From NCBI RefSeq assembly GCF_003464595.1, contig NZ_QRZF01000022.1:34396-98395 (forward strand): a stretch of DNA of 64,000 bases, read 5' to 3'. The position numbers and the translations under genes are program-made. Source of the DNA: Bacteroides intestinalis (GTDB lineage Bacteria; Bacteroidota; Bacteroidia; Bacteroidales; Bacteroidaceae). How positions within the stretch are numbered: position 1 is the stretch's first letter; every line of letters begins with the position of its first letter. Below, piece by piece: positions 43,179 to 52,009 of this stretch. The notes beneath the pieces were generated by a model. That model ran no database searches. It saw nothing but the letters and a program-made list of their open reading frames with translations, and was not told where the DNA came from.

Positions 43179-44726
43179 ATGAAAGTTAAGTACTTAGGAG
43201 CATTGCTTTTAGCAGCAACCCTTACTTTCTTTGGTTGCGATGACAATACCGGAACGTTAGGAATAGGAATGTTACCCGGATCTGACGGTATTAGCGCACA
43301 TACGACAACATTCGATGTGACTACACGTTCTGTGGTTGCTGATTCTGTATTTGCAAAAACCAGTACCGGATATGTAGGCCGTTTTACAGACCCTCAATTC
43401 GGATATTACGAAGCCAGCTTCCTGACGGAATTGAACTGTATAGATGACTTCAGTTTTCCTGAGAAGTATGATTTTGATAAGAAAACCGGTATTTTGACTG
43501 ATGATACAGTAGCAGGCGTACGTTTAGTTGTTTTCTACTCTACATGGTTCGGTGACTCTCTGAATGCCTGCCGTATGAGTGCATATGAATTGGACAAAAA
43601 ATTAGAGCGTAACCGTTATACCAATATCAAGCCGACAGATTATTATGACTGGCTGAATCCTACAAAGTCATTATTGGGTCGCAGAGCCTATACAGCTTAT
43701 GATACAAGCGTAACGGATGAAGAAAGGAACGAAACCGATAGTAATGGTAACAAAACATACTATCCAAGTGTTATTTTCACACTCGACAAGGACAAATTTG
43801 GAAATGATTGGATTGATCTTTGCCAGAGTCATCCCGAATATTTCAAGAACTCCGATGCTTTCATCGAAAATGTATTCAAAGGTGTATATATAAAAAGCGA
43901 TTATGGAGACGGAACCGTACTTTACGTAGACCGTGTAGACTTACAAATGAAATATCAGTATTATGTATTGAATGATACAACCAGAGTACCTTATAAACGT
44001 AAACAGGAAGGTTTCGAAGGTCAGGACTCTACTGCTTACAGATGGCAGACTGAATTTGCTTCTACAAAAGAAGTTATTCAAGCTAATCAATTCCTCAATT
44101 CTGATAAAATTGCAGAGCTTGCCAAGATAGAAGATTGGACATACATCAAATCTCCTGCCGGAATTTTCACAGAAGCGATTTTACCATATGACGAAATCTA
44201 TGAAAAGTTATCTAATGATACGCTTAATGCCGTAAAACTGACTTTCACTAACTACAATGAAAAAAGTGATTATGAATTCAGTATGAGTGCTCCAAGTGAG
44301 GTTTTATTGTTACGTAAAGTAGATTTCAAGAGTTTCTTTGAAGAAAACAAGTTACCGGACAATGTCACTTCCTTTACGGTGGCACATAATAATGTAACAA
44401 CTAACCAATATACATTTAATAATATTGCCCGTCTGGTTACAACCTGCATCAAAGGAAAGGATGCTGCAAAGAAAAAAGCAAAAGAAGAAGCTGGCAGTGC
44501 CTGGACTGATGAGAAGGATAAACAATGGGAAGAAGACTGGAAGACAGTATACCTGATCCCTGTTACAATCAGTTACGATACAAGTAACAACACTAAAACA
44601 ATGACTGGTATCCAGAATGACTTGAGACCAGGATATGCCAAACTGAAAGGTGGCCCGGCTAAAGAAGGCGACAAGCTTAAGAACCCACTACAGCTAGAAG
44701 TAACTTATACCACATTTAATAAATAA
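43179..44726 (+). CDS. DUF4270 family lipoprotein
   Basis: 515 residues from the ATG at 43179; a GTG 42 bases upstream overlaps the previous gene and is unlikely. Lipobox LTFFGC. DUF4270 features: GTLGIGMLPGSDGISAHTTTFDVTTRSV (landmark GIGMLPGSD) and TGYVGRFTDPQFGYYEASFLTEL (landmark GRFTDPQFGYYEA), which follow the usual N-terminal pattern. The family is a Bacteroidetes outer-membrane lipoprotein group of unknown function. It is cotranscribed with the starch-synthase-like protein, an association I do not know how to explain. Confidence 0.88.
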   Translation: MKVKYLGALLLAATLTFFGCDDNTGTLGIGMLPGSDGISAHTTTFDVTTRSVVADSVFAKTSTGYVGRFTDPQFGYYEASFLTELNCIDDFSFPEKYDFDKKTGILTDDTVAGVRLVVFYSTWFGDSLNACRMSAYELDKKLERNRYTNIKPTDYYDWLNPTKSLLGRRAYTAYDTSVTDEERNETDSNGNKTYYPSVIFTLDKDKFGNDWIDLCQSHPEYFKNSDAFIENVFKGVYIKSDYGDGTVLYVDRVDLQMKYQYYVLNDTTRVPYKRKQEGFEGQDSTAYRWQTEFASTKEVIQANQFLNSDKIAELAKIEDWTYIKSPAGIFTEAILPYDEIYEKLSNDTLNAVKLTFTNYNEKSDYEFSMSAPSEVLLLRKVDFKSFFEENKLPDNVTSFTVAHNNVTTNQYTFNNIARLVTTCIKGKDAAKKKAKEEAGSAWTDEKDKQWEEDWKTVYLIPVTISYDTSNNTKTMTGIQNDLRPGYAKLKGGPAKEGDKLKNPLQLEVTYTTFNK

Positions 44727-44750
44727 ACTTTTCCTAAGAAGTAAAGATAT

Positions 44751-44789
44751 AAAAAAGCCTTCCGTTCAAATGAATGGAAGGCTTTTTTA
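44751..44789. terminator. Bidirectional terminator between DUF4270 and the glycogen operon
   Basis: AAAAAAGCCTTCC (44751-44763) and GGAAGGCTTTTTT (44776-44788) are exact complements with a 12-base loop and A/T runs on both sides. Confidence 0.9.
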
Positions 44790-44811
44790 TTGATATACTC
44801 TAAAGTAGCAA

Positions 44812-46212
44812 CTACTTAGTAACTTCTTTCTTAGTCACTTTCTTTGCAGCGGGTTTCTTTGCTGCCGGGGCTTTAGCTTTAGCAGTTGTTACTTTAGCAG
44901 CCTTTGCCGGAGCAGCTTTCCCTTTTTCCAATTTCGTCTGTAATTGCTCTAATTCTTTATGCAATTCATCAATTTCATCACCTTGGTTCTTAATAGTCGT
45001 CAACAAGGCATTCAGTTCCTCATTGTCTATATCCATTGGATAAAGCGACTCTACCCGTTTGATAAAATCACCCAAGACATTCATATAGTTGGTAAAAGCA
45101 TCATACGGAGATTCATAAATACCCCTATTCAAGCCCACACCACTATTTTTCGTAGTCATAAAGCGGAAGTTATTACTTGCCTGCAAATAGTCCCAATCCT
45201 GCTTGATACGACGATCATCAGACAAATGGATACGTTCAGCAATGCTATATAGTTTATTGAAAGCCTCGCGTTGCATACTATTGCCCAACCAGCAACTGGT
45301 ATCTCTTTCTTCATCTACCCAAGACATAGGATATGGCACATCCAGTTGGGATACCGATTTCAGTTTACTGATAATCTCTGTCGGTGTAGAGAATGTAATA
45401 CCTTTATCTTTTGCACAAGCAGGCAACGCCTTCAGGAATTCCAAGATATTGGATGAAAGTGGCTGGGACATACCCAAAGCACTCAGTTCCATAAAGATAT
45501 TGATAACCTGTTCTTCCTGCGGCAAGGCATCAATCCAGCCAATATATTTATCTGCAAACAACGGATACTCACTCCATTCCGAATTAGAAAAACGCAAACT
45601 TATGTCATCTGAAAGTTTAAAATCACGCAGCAACAATTTCAAGTTGGGGTTATGACTGCAATGATATACATAGTGCGGGCTCTTCCAGCCCAAAATATGT
45701 TTGGCACCTTCAGTCAACATACCTTTAAAGCCCATACTTGCTACCAGTCCCCCAATTTCATCAGAGTAAATCAAGCTGGAGTTACGGAATACCTTCGGTG
45801 ACTTACCGAACATTTGCTTCATCTTAGCACACTGACGTTTTACTTCTTCCTTAAAACAGTCTTCGTTTGCCAAAGAAGAAAGCCCATGAGAATAAGGCTC
45901 GGCAAGGAATTCACAACATCCTGTGTCATTCAACTGATGTAGCAGATCGATGACAGCCGGTGCATGGATTTCCAACTGTTCCAAAGCCACACCGGAAATA
46001 GATAAAGCTACCTTAAATACACCTCCGGAGTTCTTTGCCATGTCAATGAGCGCACTCAATGCAGGAATATAGGAACGTTCGGCAACTTCGTTGATACTAT
46101 ATTCGTTGGCATAATCATCATAGTAATAATGATTCGTACCTATATCAAAGAAACGATAGCGTTTCAGGTGAATGATTTGATGAATCTCAAAATAAAGACA
46201 GATGGTTCTCAT
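44812..46212 (-). CDS. GH57 family alpha-glucan hydrolase with Lys/Ala-rich tail
   Basis: 466 residues, no signal peptide, so cytoplasmic. GH57 marks: ICLYFEIHQ at the start, CCEFLAEPYSHGLSSL with the catalytic Glu, VFRNSSLIYSDEIGGLVASMGF and HYVYHCSHNPNLKLLLRDF. Family members are alpha-amylases or glucanotransferases acting on glycogen-like polymers. A coiled coil (about 398-428) is followed by about 40 residues made almost only of Lys, Ala, Pro, Thr and Val (PAAKKPAAKKVTKKEVTK), like histone H1 tails. It is the third gene of the glycogen operon, 18 bases after the GT4 gene. Confidence 0.9.
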   Translation of the reverse strand: MRTICLYFEIHQIIHLKRYRFFDIGTNHYYYDDYANEYSINEVAERSYIPALSALIDMAKNSGGVFKVALSISGVALEQLEIHAPAVIDLLHQLNDTGCCEFLAEPYSHGLSSLANEDCFKEEVKRQCAKMKQMFGKSPKVFRNSSLIYSDEIGGLVASMGFKGMLTEGAKHILGWKSPHYVYHCSHNPNLKLLLRDFKLSDDISLRFSNSEWSEYPLFADKYIGWIDALPQEEQVINIFMELSALGMSQPLSSNILEFLKALPACAKDKGITFSTPTEIISKLKSVSQLDVPYPMSWVDEERDTSCWLGNSMQREAFNKLYSIAERIHLSDDRRIKQDWDYLQASNNFRFMTTKNSGVGLNRGIYESPYDAFTNYMNVLGDFIKRVESLYPMDIDNEELNALLTTIKNQGDEIDELHKELEQLQTKLEKGKAAPAKAAKVTTAKAKAPAAKKPAAKKVTKKEVTK

Positions 46213-46230
46213 ATCTATATTGTTTTATTG

Positions 46231-47502
46231 TTATCTATTATATTGTTTAATGACCTCTTCGTAGATGCGGCGCACTTTCAATCCCACATCTTCCCACTTA
46301 ATGGCATCCACTTCCTTCTTACCTTCGTCACGCAAGTATTCATAAAGGGCAGGATAAGTACAGATAGCGTAGATAGCATCTGCCATAGCGTGGATATCCC
46401 AATAATCGGTCTTAATACATTTCTCTAAAATTTCGGCACAACCGGATTGTTTAGAGATAATGGTAGGTACACTACATTGCATAGCTTCCAAAGGAGAAAT
46501 ACCAAATGGTTCCGAAACAGAGGGCATGATGTACACATCACTCGCCTTCAGCATTTCATACACTTGACTTCCTTTCATGAAACCGGGGAAATGGAAGCGG
46601 TCGGCAATACCGCGTTCAGCTACCAAACGAATCATCTGGTTCATCATATCGCCATTTCCCGCCATTACGAAACGGATGTTACGAGTACGGTGCAATACCA
46701 TTGCAGCAGCTTCTACGAAATACTCAGGTCCCTTTTGCATAGTGATACGACCTAAGAAAGTCACCACCTTTTCATTCGGCTTCTTCTGCGGTACAATATC
46801 CTGTATTTCCTGCGGAAGCGGAGAAACTGCATTATGCACGGTAGATACCTTGCGTGGATCCTGGAAATACTTATGAATAACCGTCTGACGAGTCAGTTCG
46901 CTCACACACATAATGTGATCGGCATGATCCATTCCATTCTTCTCAATGGCATACACAGTGGGATTCACATTACCACGGCTACGGTCGAAGTCGGTGGCAT
47001 GCACATGGATTACCAACGGTTTGCCTGACACCTGTTTGGCATGAATACCTGCAGGATACGTCAACCAGTCGTGTGAGTGGATGATCTCAAACTCCTGTTG
47101 GCGTGCCACCACACCGGCCACAATAGAATAGTTATTGATCTCTTCGTGCAAGTTGGCCGGATAACGGCCGGAAAACTCGATACAACCGAGATCATTGGTA
47201 TGCAAATAATTGAAATCGGCATAAATATGATCACGTAAATCATAATAGAGTTGGGGGTTCATATAAGAACCTACACGTCCCTGAACATAATCCCAGTTTA
47301 CATCACGCCACACTACCGGAGTGCTATTCATGCCTATGATACGCAAGAAGCTCTGGTCTTCATCGCCCCACGGCTTTGGAATACAGAAAGTAATTTCCAT
47401 ATCTTCCTGCTGGGACATTCCCTTCGTCAGACCGTAGCTGGCAGTTCCCAAGCCACCTAAGATATGCGGGGGGAACTCCCATCCAAACATTAAAACTTTC
47501 AT
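46231..47502 (-). CDS. GT4 family glycosyltransferase (glycogen synthase-like)
   Basis: 423 residues of a complete GT-B enzyme. The N-domain opens with MKVLMFGWEFPPHILGGLGTASYG and has IIHSHDWLTYPAG and VIHVHATDFDRS; the C-domain has VVTFLGRITMQKGPEYFVEA (landmark FLGRITMQKGPEY) and the E-x7-E motif EPFGISPLEA. The Gly-Gly loop near the N-terminus is the substrate-binding place. Placed between a debranching enzyme and a GH57, it is probably the functional glycogen synthase of this organism, unlike the half-protein at 42334. It begins 14 bases after the debranching enzyme. Confidence 0.9.
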   Translation of the reverse strand: MKVLMFGWEFPPHILGGLGTASYGLTKGMSQQEDMEITFCIPKPWGDEDQSFLRIIGMNSTPVVWRDVNWDYVQGRVGSYMNPQLYYDLRDHIYADFNYLHTNDLGCIEFSGRYPANLHEEINNYSIVAGVVARQQEFEIIHSHDWLTYPAGIHAKQVSGKPLVIHVHATDFDRSRGNVNPTVYAIEKNGMDHADHIMCVSELTRQTVIHKYFQDPRKVSTVHNAVSPLPQEIQDIVPQKKPNEKVVTFLGRITMQKGPEYFVEAAAMVLHRTRNIRFVMAGNGDMMNQMIRLVAERGIADRFHFPGFMKGSQVYEMLKASDVYIMPSVSEPFGISPLEAMQCSVPTIISKQSGCAEILEKCIKTDYWDIHAMADAIYAICTYPALYEYLRDEGKKEVDAIKWEDVGLKVRRIYEEVIKQYNR

Positions 47503-47516
47503 TTTCGTTCCTCCTC

Positions 47517-49457
47517 TTATAAATTATACTTAGACAACAATTTCAAGATGCGCAGTATTTCAGCCACGTTCATAGCAAAAGATACTGCACCACGACCTCT
47601 GAACGGTGGATTACCATCAAAGAGTTCGGGGAGCGAACCAATACAATGACTCGTCATCTCATCTTCAAAACCAATCAGATAACGCTCCACGAATGATACA
47701 CCGCTCATCTTGTAAATACGCAGGTACGCCTCCATATAGAAACCCATAAGCCAAGGCCAGGCTGTACCCTGGTGATAAGCATAATCTCTCTGAATCTGAG
47801 GACCGACATAATTAGGATTGTATCCCCCACTCTTCGGACTGAGAGTACGCAGACCTTTCGGAGTAAGCAACTCTTTCGTCACAATATCAAGCACTTGTTT
47901 TTTCTGTGCCCGGTCCAGCGGAGAATAATCAAAGGCAACGGTAAATATCATATTTGGACGGACGCTCCAGTCCATCATAAATCCATCTACATAATCGAAC
48001 AGATAACCGCTTTCATTACGGAATATTTCTACAAATGACTTCCCGGTTATTTCAGCCTGGGCATCCAATTCATCTGCCAGATGGACATTACCAACTTCAC
48101 GAACCAGGTCGGCTATGAAGCGAAGTGCATTATACCACAAAGAGTTCACTTCCACAATGTATCCCGTACGTGGTGTTACCGGACGACCATTTACTGTAGA
48201 ATTCATCCACGTAATGGCTTTCTCCGTTCCATTGGCATATAGCAGACCATTTTCATGCAGGAAAAGATTATCATGCTTACGGCTACGGATGTAATCCATG
48301 ATATCCTCCAGCAAACTACCATATTTCTGGCGACATTGCTCACGAGAAGTTTCTTTGGCATATTGTTGCAAAGCCCATATAGCCCATAACAACACATCGG
48401 GATCTTCCATTTCGTAGATCTTATAGCTGGCAGGCTCTCCATTGATAAATTCCCGTATAGCCTTCTCAGCAGTCACCATAACATCTTCGAATTCATTCTG
48501 TTCATCTACTGCCAGCGTCAGTCCGGGCAAAGATATGAACAGGTCGCGGGCACGGCACTTGAACCAGGGATACCCGGCCAGCACATAGTGATCATTTCCC
48601 TGCTTGTTATGGAACTGATGTGCCGAATTCTGCAGACAGTGATAGAAACTGTCACGCGGCGTACGATCTTCCACCTCCGCTTCAAATGTCTGTTTCAATT
48701 TACGCGGGGAAATCTCAGAGATACCGGCAGAGAAAACAATACTCTCACCTTTCTTTATATCCACTTCGAAATATCCGGGAACATACAAGTCTTCATTAAA
48801 ACTATATCCACGTTCCTGTTCTTTAGGATATTCGATGCCACGATACCAGTCCGGCTGGTAGTGAAACTCATTCTTCTTATTCAATTGCATGAAGAGCTCG
48901 GGATAACCGGGATACATACAAGTTTTTATACCATTCTCTATCTGTTGATAGTCACGATTTACCTGTGGATTTTCGTGCGTATACTCGCGCACACTACGAA
49001 ATGCCAAAAAAGGGCGGAAACGAAGTGTGGTTGCCGAATGGGCATCTACCAAGGTATAACGAATTAAAATTCTGTTTTCGTGGTGTACAAAGATCTTTTC
49101 TTTGCGGAGAATAACTCCTCCTACACGGTAAGTTGTCGCCGGGATATGTTCGCAATCAAATTCGCGGATATACTTATGTCCATTCGGACTAAAGTGGTTT
49201 CCTTGATATTTATGCAACCCCAGGTTAAACTCCGCACCGTGCTGAATTACCGTTTCATCCAAAGAAGACAGCAGCACATGATTTTCATCGTCGAGATTGG
49301 GGACGGGAATCACCAATAGTCCGTGATATTTGCGTGTGTTACAATCTACAATCGTTGTACAATGATAGGCTCCTGATTTATTTGTCCGGAGTATCTCCCT
49401 TGGTAAAGATTCTTCCAGATTGATCATCAGAGTCTTGTCAAATCGTAAATAACTCAT
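47517..49457 (-). CDS. Glycogen debranching enzyme (amylo-alpha-1,6-glucosidase, GH133 type)
   Basis: 646 residues. The N-terminal beta domain (GDE_N type, about 15-240) has SGAYHCTTIVDCNTRKYHGLLV; the C-terminal (alpha/alpha)6 barrel (about 280-640) has YPWFKCRARDLFISLPGL, TWMNSTVNGRPVTPRTGY, EVNSLWYNALRF and QRDYAYHQGTAWPWLMGFY (landmark YHQGTAWPWLMG). These are the standard motifs of bacterial amylo-1,6-glucosidases that remove glucose branches from glycogen in the cytoplasm. It is the first gene of the operon debranching enzyme, GT4, GH57, with its own promoter and a structured leader. Confidence 0.95.
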   Translation of the reverse strand: MSYLRFDKTLMINLEESLPREILRTNKSGAYHCTTIVDCNTRKYHGLLVIPVPNLDDENHVLLSSLDETVIQHGAEFNLGLHKYQGNHFSPNGHKYIREFDCEHIPATTYRVGGVILRKEKIFVHHENRILIRYTLVDAHSATTLRFRPFLAFRSVREYTHENPQVNRDYQQIENGIKTCMYPGYPELFMQLNKKNEFHYQPDWYRGIEYPKEQERGYSFNEDLYVPGYFEVDIKKGESIVFSAGISEISPRKLKQTFEAEVEDRTPRDSFYHCLQNSAHQFHNKQGNDHYVLAGYPWFKCRARDLFISLPGLTLAVDEQNEFEDVMVTAEKAIREFINGEPASYKIYEMEDPDVLLWAIWALQQYAKETSREQCRQKYGSLLEDIMDYIRSRKHDNLFLHENGLLYANGTEKAITWMNSTVNGRPVTPRTGYIVEVNSLWYNALRFIADLVREVGNVHLADELDAQAEITGKSFVEIFRNESGYLFDYVDGFMMDWSVRPNMIFTVAFDYSPLDRAQKKQVLDIVTKELLTPKGLRTLSPKSGGYNPNYVGPQIQRDYAYHQGTAWPWLMGFYMEAYLRIYKMSGVSFVERYLIGFEDEMTSHCIGSLPELFDGNPPFRGRGAVSFAMNVAEILRILKLLSKYNL

Positions 49458-49490
49458 AGTTGTGCATTATTTAAAGGTTAATTGTTCAGG

Positions 49491-49539
49491 CATCATGCTC
49501 CATACCTCGCCTACTATGTTTACGGGTATGGTAGTGATG
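49491..49539 (-). promoter_or_regulatory. Leader hairpin of the glycogen operon
   Basis: CCATACC (49500-49506) pairs with GGTATGG (49525-49531), and CATCA (49491-49495) with TGATG (49535-49539), giving a two-part stem in the leader between the promoter and the debranching enzyme start. Possibly regulatory or stabilising. Confidence 0.5.
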
Positions 49540-49541
49540 CC

Positions 49542-49571
49542 CAAAAATACAAATTAAAGACAATACGCAAA
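49542..49571 (-). promoter_or_regulatory. Promoter of the glycogen operon
   Basis: On the minus strand TTTG (49571-49568), 18 bases, TATTTTTG (49549-49542), about 85 bases ahead of the ATG at 49457. The divergent rhomboid gene starts at 49650; its promoter is unclear (a near match TAGCATTG lies at 49613-49620). Confidence 0.65.
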
Positions 49572-49649
49572 ATAAAAAGTTCATTTATTTTCGTTTTTTA
49601 CTTAAATATTCGTAGCATTGTACCAAAATAACAGAAACCTGTACGAAAC

Positions 49650-50318
49650 ATGAAGCATGATATCCGCCGGATAGCTCTGGCAGCGGTTATACCGTTATTC
49701 CTTATTTTTATTCTTTACTTGCTAAAGTTCCTTGAAGTCGGTATGGACTGGGATTTCAGGAGGTTAGGTGTATATCCTATGGAGCAAAGAGGAGTATTTG
49801 GTATCTTCGCACACCCGCTTGTACATGGCAGTTGGAAGCATTTACTGGCAAATACACTACCGCTACTCTTCCTGATGTGGTGCTTGTTCTACTTTTACCG
49901 GCATATTGCCTCTTATATATTTTTTGCCATCTGGATAGGATGCGGTGCACTCACCTTTCTTATAGGCAAGCCGGGATGGCACATCGGAGCCAGTGGAATC
50001 ATCTATGGCCTTGCATTTTTTCTATTCTTCAGCGGCATTCTTCGAAAACACGTTCCGCTGATTGCTATCTCCTTATTAGTTACCTTTCTTTATGGTGGAC
50101 TTATCTGGAATATGTTTCCATTCTTTGCAAAAGAAACCACTTCCTGGGAAGGACACCTGAGCGGAGCCATAGCTGGCACAATATGTGCCATTGCATTTAT
50201 GGGATATGGCCCTCAACGACCGGACCCGTTTGCAAACGAAGACGATGAAGAAGAAACACTTGACGAGGAGTCAGGTGAAGAGGAGCAGGTAAAGGAAGAG
50301 GAGCAGATAGAGATCTGA
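49650..50318 (+). CDS. Rhomboid family intramembrane serine protease
   Basis: 222 residues with about six hydrophobic spans. The dyad is Ser115 in HIGASGIIYG and His169 in WEGHLSGAIAG, with the HGSWKHLLANTLPL stretch giving the family's His and Asn in the second span. Rhomboids cut membrane proteins within the bilayer. The C-terminal 30 residues are a strongly acidic cytoplasmic-type tail (EDDEEETLDEESGEEEQ). It is a single gene; it converges on MarC, with the 22-bp repeat array directly after its stop. Substrate unknown. Confidence 0.92.
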   Translation: MKHDIRRIALAAVIPLFLIFILYLLKFLEVGMDWDFRRLGVYPMEQRGVFGIFAHPLVHGSWKHLLANTLPLLFLMWCLFYFYRHIASYIFFAIWIGCGALTFLIGKPGWHIGASGIIYGLAFFLFFSGILRKHVPLIAISLLVTFLYGGLIWNMFPFFAKETTSWEGHLSGAIAGTICAIAFMGYGPQRPDPFANEDDEEETLDEESGEEEQVKEEEQIEI

Positions 50319-50322
50319 TTTC

Positions 50323-50438
50323 TTCTCACCACAGCAAGAAGATATTCTCACCGCATTGAGAAGAAATACTCATCGTATTGAGAATACATTCTCACCGAAA
50401 CGAGAAAAGATTCTCAATGTAGTGAGAATAGTTGAGAA
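50323..50438. repeat. Five contiguous 22-bp units, each with an internal dyad
   Basis: Unit starts are 50323, 50345, 50367, 50389 and 50411, followed by a partial TGAGAA at 50433. The units follow the pattern TTCTCA-N5-(T)GAGAA plus about 4 bases; for example unit 2 has TTCTCACCGCATTGAGAA. There are no spacers. The array begins 4 bases after the rhomboid stop and ends 13 bases before the MarC stop, so it fills the whole convergent gap. Confidence 0.85.
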
Positions 50439-50451
50439 AAAGCTATCTTTA

Positions 50452-51051
50452 TCAGGTTTTATGCAGCGCCTCTACCAGCAAAGTAATGTTCGCCATAAAC
50501 AACCTTACCGAGATAGCCAATAGAATGATACCGAAAAACTTACGGATTATGTAAATACCGCCTTTACCCAGGAAGCGTTCTACACGCCCTGTCATGCTAA
50601 CGACAAAATACACCCATATCATATTCAGCACCAAAGCAATGATAATATTAACACTGGCGTATTCCGCACGAAGAGAAAGTAATGTAGTGAAAGCACCTGC
50701 ACCTGCCAGCAACGGGAAAACCAACGGCACTAAAGTAGCCTCCTTAATCGGTCCCTGATTCTTAAATATCTCTACATCCAGAATCATTTCCAGAGACATC
50801 AGGAAGATAACAAACGCACCTGCAACGGCAAACGATTCAATATCCACATGAAATAACTTTAACATCATATCTCCTGCATAGAAGAAGCCTATCAATAACG
50901 CAAAAGATATCAACGTGGCCTTCAATGCGTTCACTTCTTTACCTTTTTCCTTCAAATTGATAATGATAGGAATAGAACCAATGATATCGATAACTGCGAA
51001 TAGTACGATAAATGCACTGATCATTTGTTGTAAGTTAAATGCTGCAAACAT
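50452..51051 (-). CDS. MarC family integral membrane protein
   Basis: 199 residues from the ATG at 51051. This start is chosen because a rare strong Shine-Dalgarno GGAGGG lies 6 bases before it and the -7 element at 51071 excludes the upstream in-frame ATG at 51099. Six hydrophobic spans; SAFIVLFAVIDIIGSIPIIINL at the start (landmark AVIDIIGSIPII) and PLVFPLLAGAGAFTTLLSL in the middle are typical of MarC/YchE. The function of the family is not known; the old antibiotic resistance link was withdrawn. Confidence 0.9.
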   Translation of the reverse strand: MFAAFNLQQMISAFIVLFAVIDIIGSIPIIINLKEKGKEVNALKATLISFALLIGFFYAGDMMLKLFHVDIESFAVAGAFVIFLMSLEMILDVEIFKNQGPIKEATLVPLVFPLLAGAGAFTTLLSLRAEYASVNIIIALVLNMIWVYFVVSMTGRVERFLGKGGIYIIRKFFGIILLAISVRLFMANITLLVEALHKT

Positions 51052-51070
51052 GTGTCCCTCCTTTTTTTTG

Positions 51071-51101
51071 CAAAGATAATCGATTTTTATGCATTTCACA
51101 A
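51071..51101 (-). promoter_or_regulatory. Promoter of marC
   Basis: On the minus strand TTG (51101-51099), 20 bases, TATCTTTG (51078-51071), 19 bases before the ATG at 51051, giving a very short leader. Confidence 0.65.
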
Positions 51102-51168
51102 GATTTAATCACCTGAATGAATAGCACGTTTAAGAAATAATAAAAAAAACAAAAAGAGAGGCAAAGTG

Positions 51169-51200
51169 TTTACGGCAACTGGTGATTATGCTTACATTTG
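51169..51200 (+). promoter_or_regulatory. Promoter of the Crp-family gene
   Basis: TTTA (51169-51172), 20 bases, TACATTTG (51193-51200), 27 bases before the ATG at 51228. It excludes the TTG at 51198 as a start. Confidence 0.65.
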
Positions 51201-51227
51201 TTTTCAAACAAAGAAGTTGATAAAGAT

Positions 51228-51893
51228 ATGGAAACGATGTATGACACCCTGCTCCAATTGCCACTGTTTCAAGGACTCGCTCATGAGGACTTCACCAATA
51301 TATTGGGAAAAGTAAAATTACATTTCACCAAGCACAAGGCTGGAGAAACATTAGTAAAAAAAGGAACAATATGTGGGCAATTGGTATTTATCCTGAACGG
51401 GGAAATCGCTTCATCTACCTCATCTACAGATAATTCTTACACTTTTACGGAGTATTTTCAGGCGCCATACCTGATTGAACCGCAATCTTTGTTCGGTATG
51501 AATACGTCTTACGTATCTACTCATATAGCTCACACGGAAGTAAATACCGTAACCATCAGTAAAGCATTTGTGATGAACGATTTGTTCAGATACGAAATCT
51601 TCCGACTCAACTATATGAATATTATCAGTAACCGGGCACAAACCTGCTACAATCGTTTGTGGACGGAAGTTCCGGAAAGACTTGAAGCACGTATCACCGA
51701 TTTTATACTCTCACACATTGAACGTCCCTCGGGAGAAAAGATACTGAAAATAAAGATGGAGGAACTTGCCAATGCTATTAATGACACACGCCTGAGTGTA
51801 TCGAAAGCATTGAATGGCATGCAGGAAAATGGTTTACTGGAGCTACACCGAGGCGAAATAGTGATTCCGGACTTAGAAAGATTGATCCCCTAA
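51228..51893 (+). CDS. Crp/Fnr family transcriptional regulator
   Basis: 221 residues beginning [17 protein letters not shown]. The cyclic-nucleotide-binding-like beta barrel spans about 15-125 ([25 protein letters not shown], landmark [11 protein letters not shown]), and a winged helix follows at about 150-215 ([31 protein letters not shown], with the recognition part [10 protein letters not shown]). There is no Cys cluster for oxygen sensing and the Arg needed for cAMP phosphate binding is not evident, so the effector is unknown. It is divergent from marC, a possible target. Confidence 0.9.
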   Translation: METMYDTLLQLPLFQGLAHEDFTNILGKVKLHFTKHKAGETLVKKGTICGQLVFILNGEIASSTSSTDNSYTFTEYFQAPYLIEPQSLFGMNTSYVSTHIAHTEVNTVTISKAFVMNDLFRYEIFRLNYMNIISNRAQTCYNRLWTEVPERLEARITDFILSHIERPSGEKILKIKMEELANAINDTRLSVSKALNGMQENGLLELHRGEIVIPDLERLIP

Positions 51894-51921
51894 AAGCCTT
51901 TTTTATAAGTATCAGAACATA

Positions 51922-51991
51922 AATTACGCGAATCATACAGATATTTTCTTTGATTCTTTAAAGAAATCAGTTCTGTATCATTCGCGTAATT
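51922..51991. terminator. Long inverted repeat, probable bidirectional terminator
   Basis: Arms 51922-51941 and 51972-51991 pair over 20 positions with one mismatch (AATTACGCGAAT then ATACAGA on the left). A smaller dyad CTTTAAAG lies in the loop. It fills the gap between the converging Crp-family and CE12 genes. Confidence 0.7.
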
Positions 51992-52009
51992 CTTATTCTA
52001 AAGCTTTCT

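Noticed and set aside
44812..46212. GH57 Lys-rich tail as a frameshift artefact
   Set aside because: The tail stays in frame to a stop just before a matching terminator, and its Lys/Ala repeats are encoded with mixed synonymous codons.
40590..50438. CRISPR array
   Set aside because: The 22-bp units at 40590 and 50323 are contiguous without spacers, are degenerate, and no cas gene is present.
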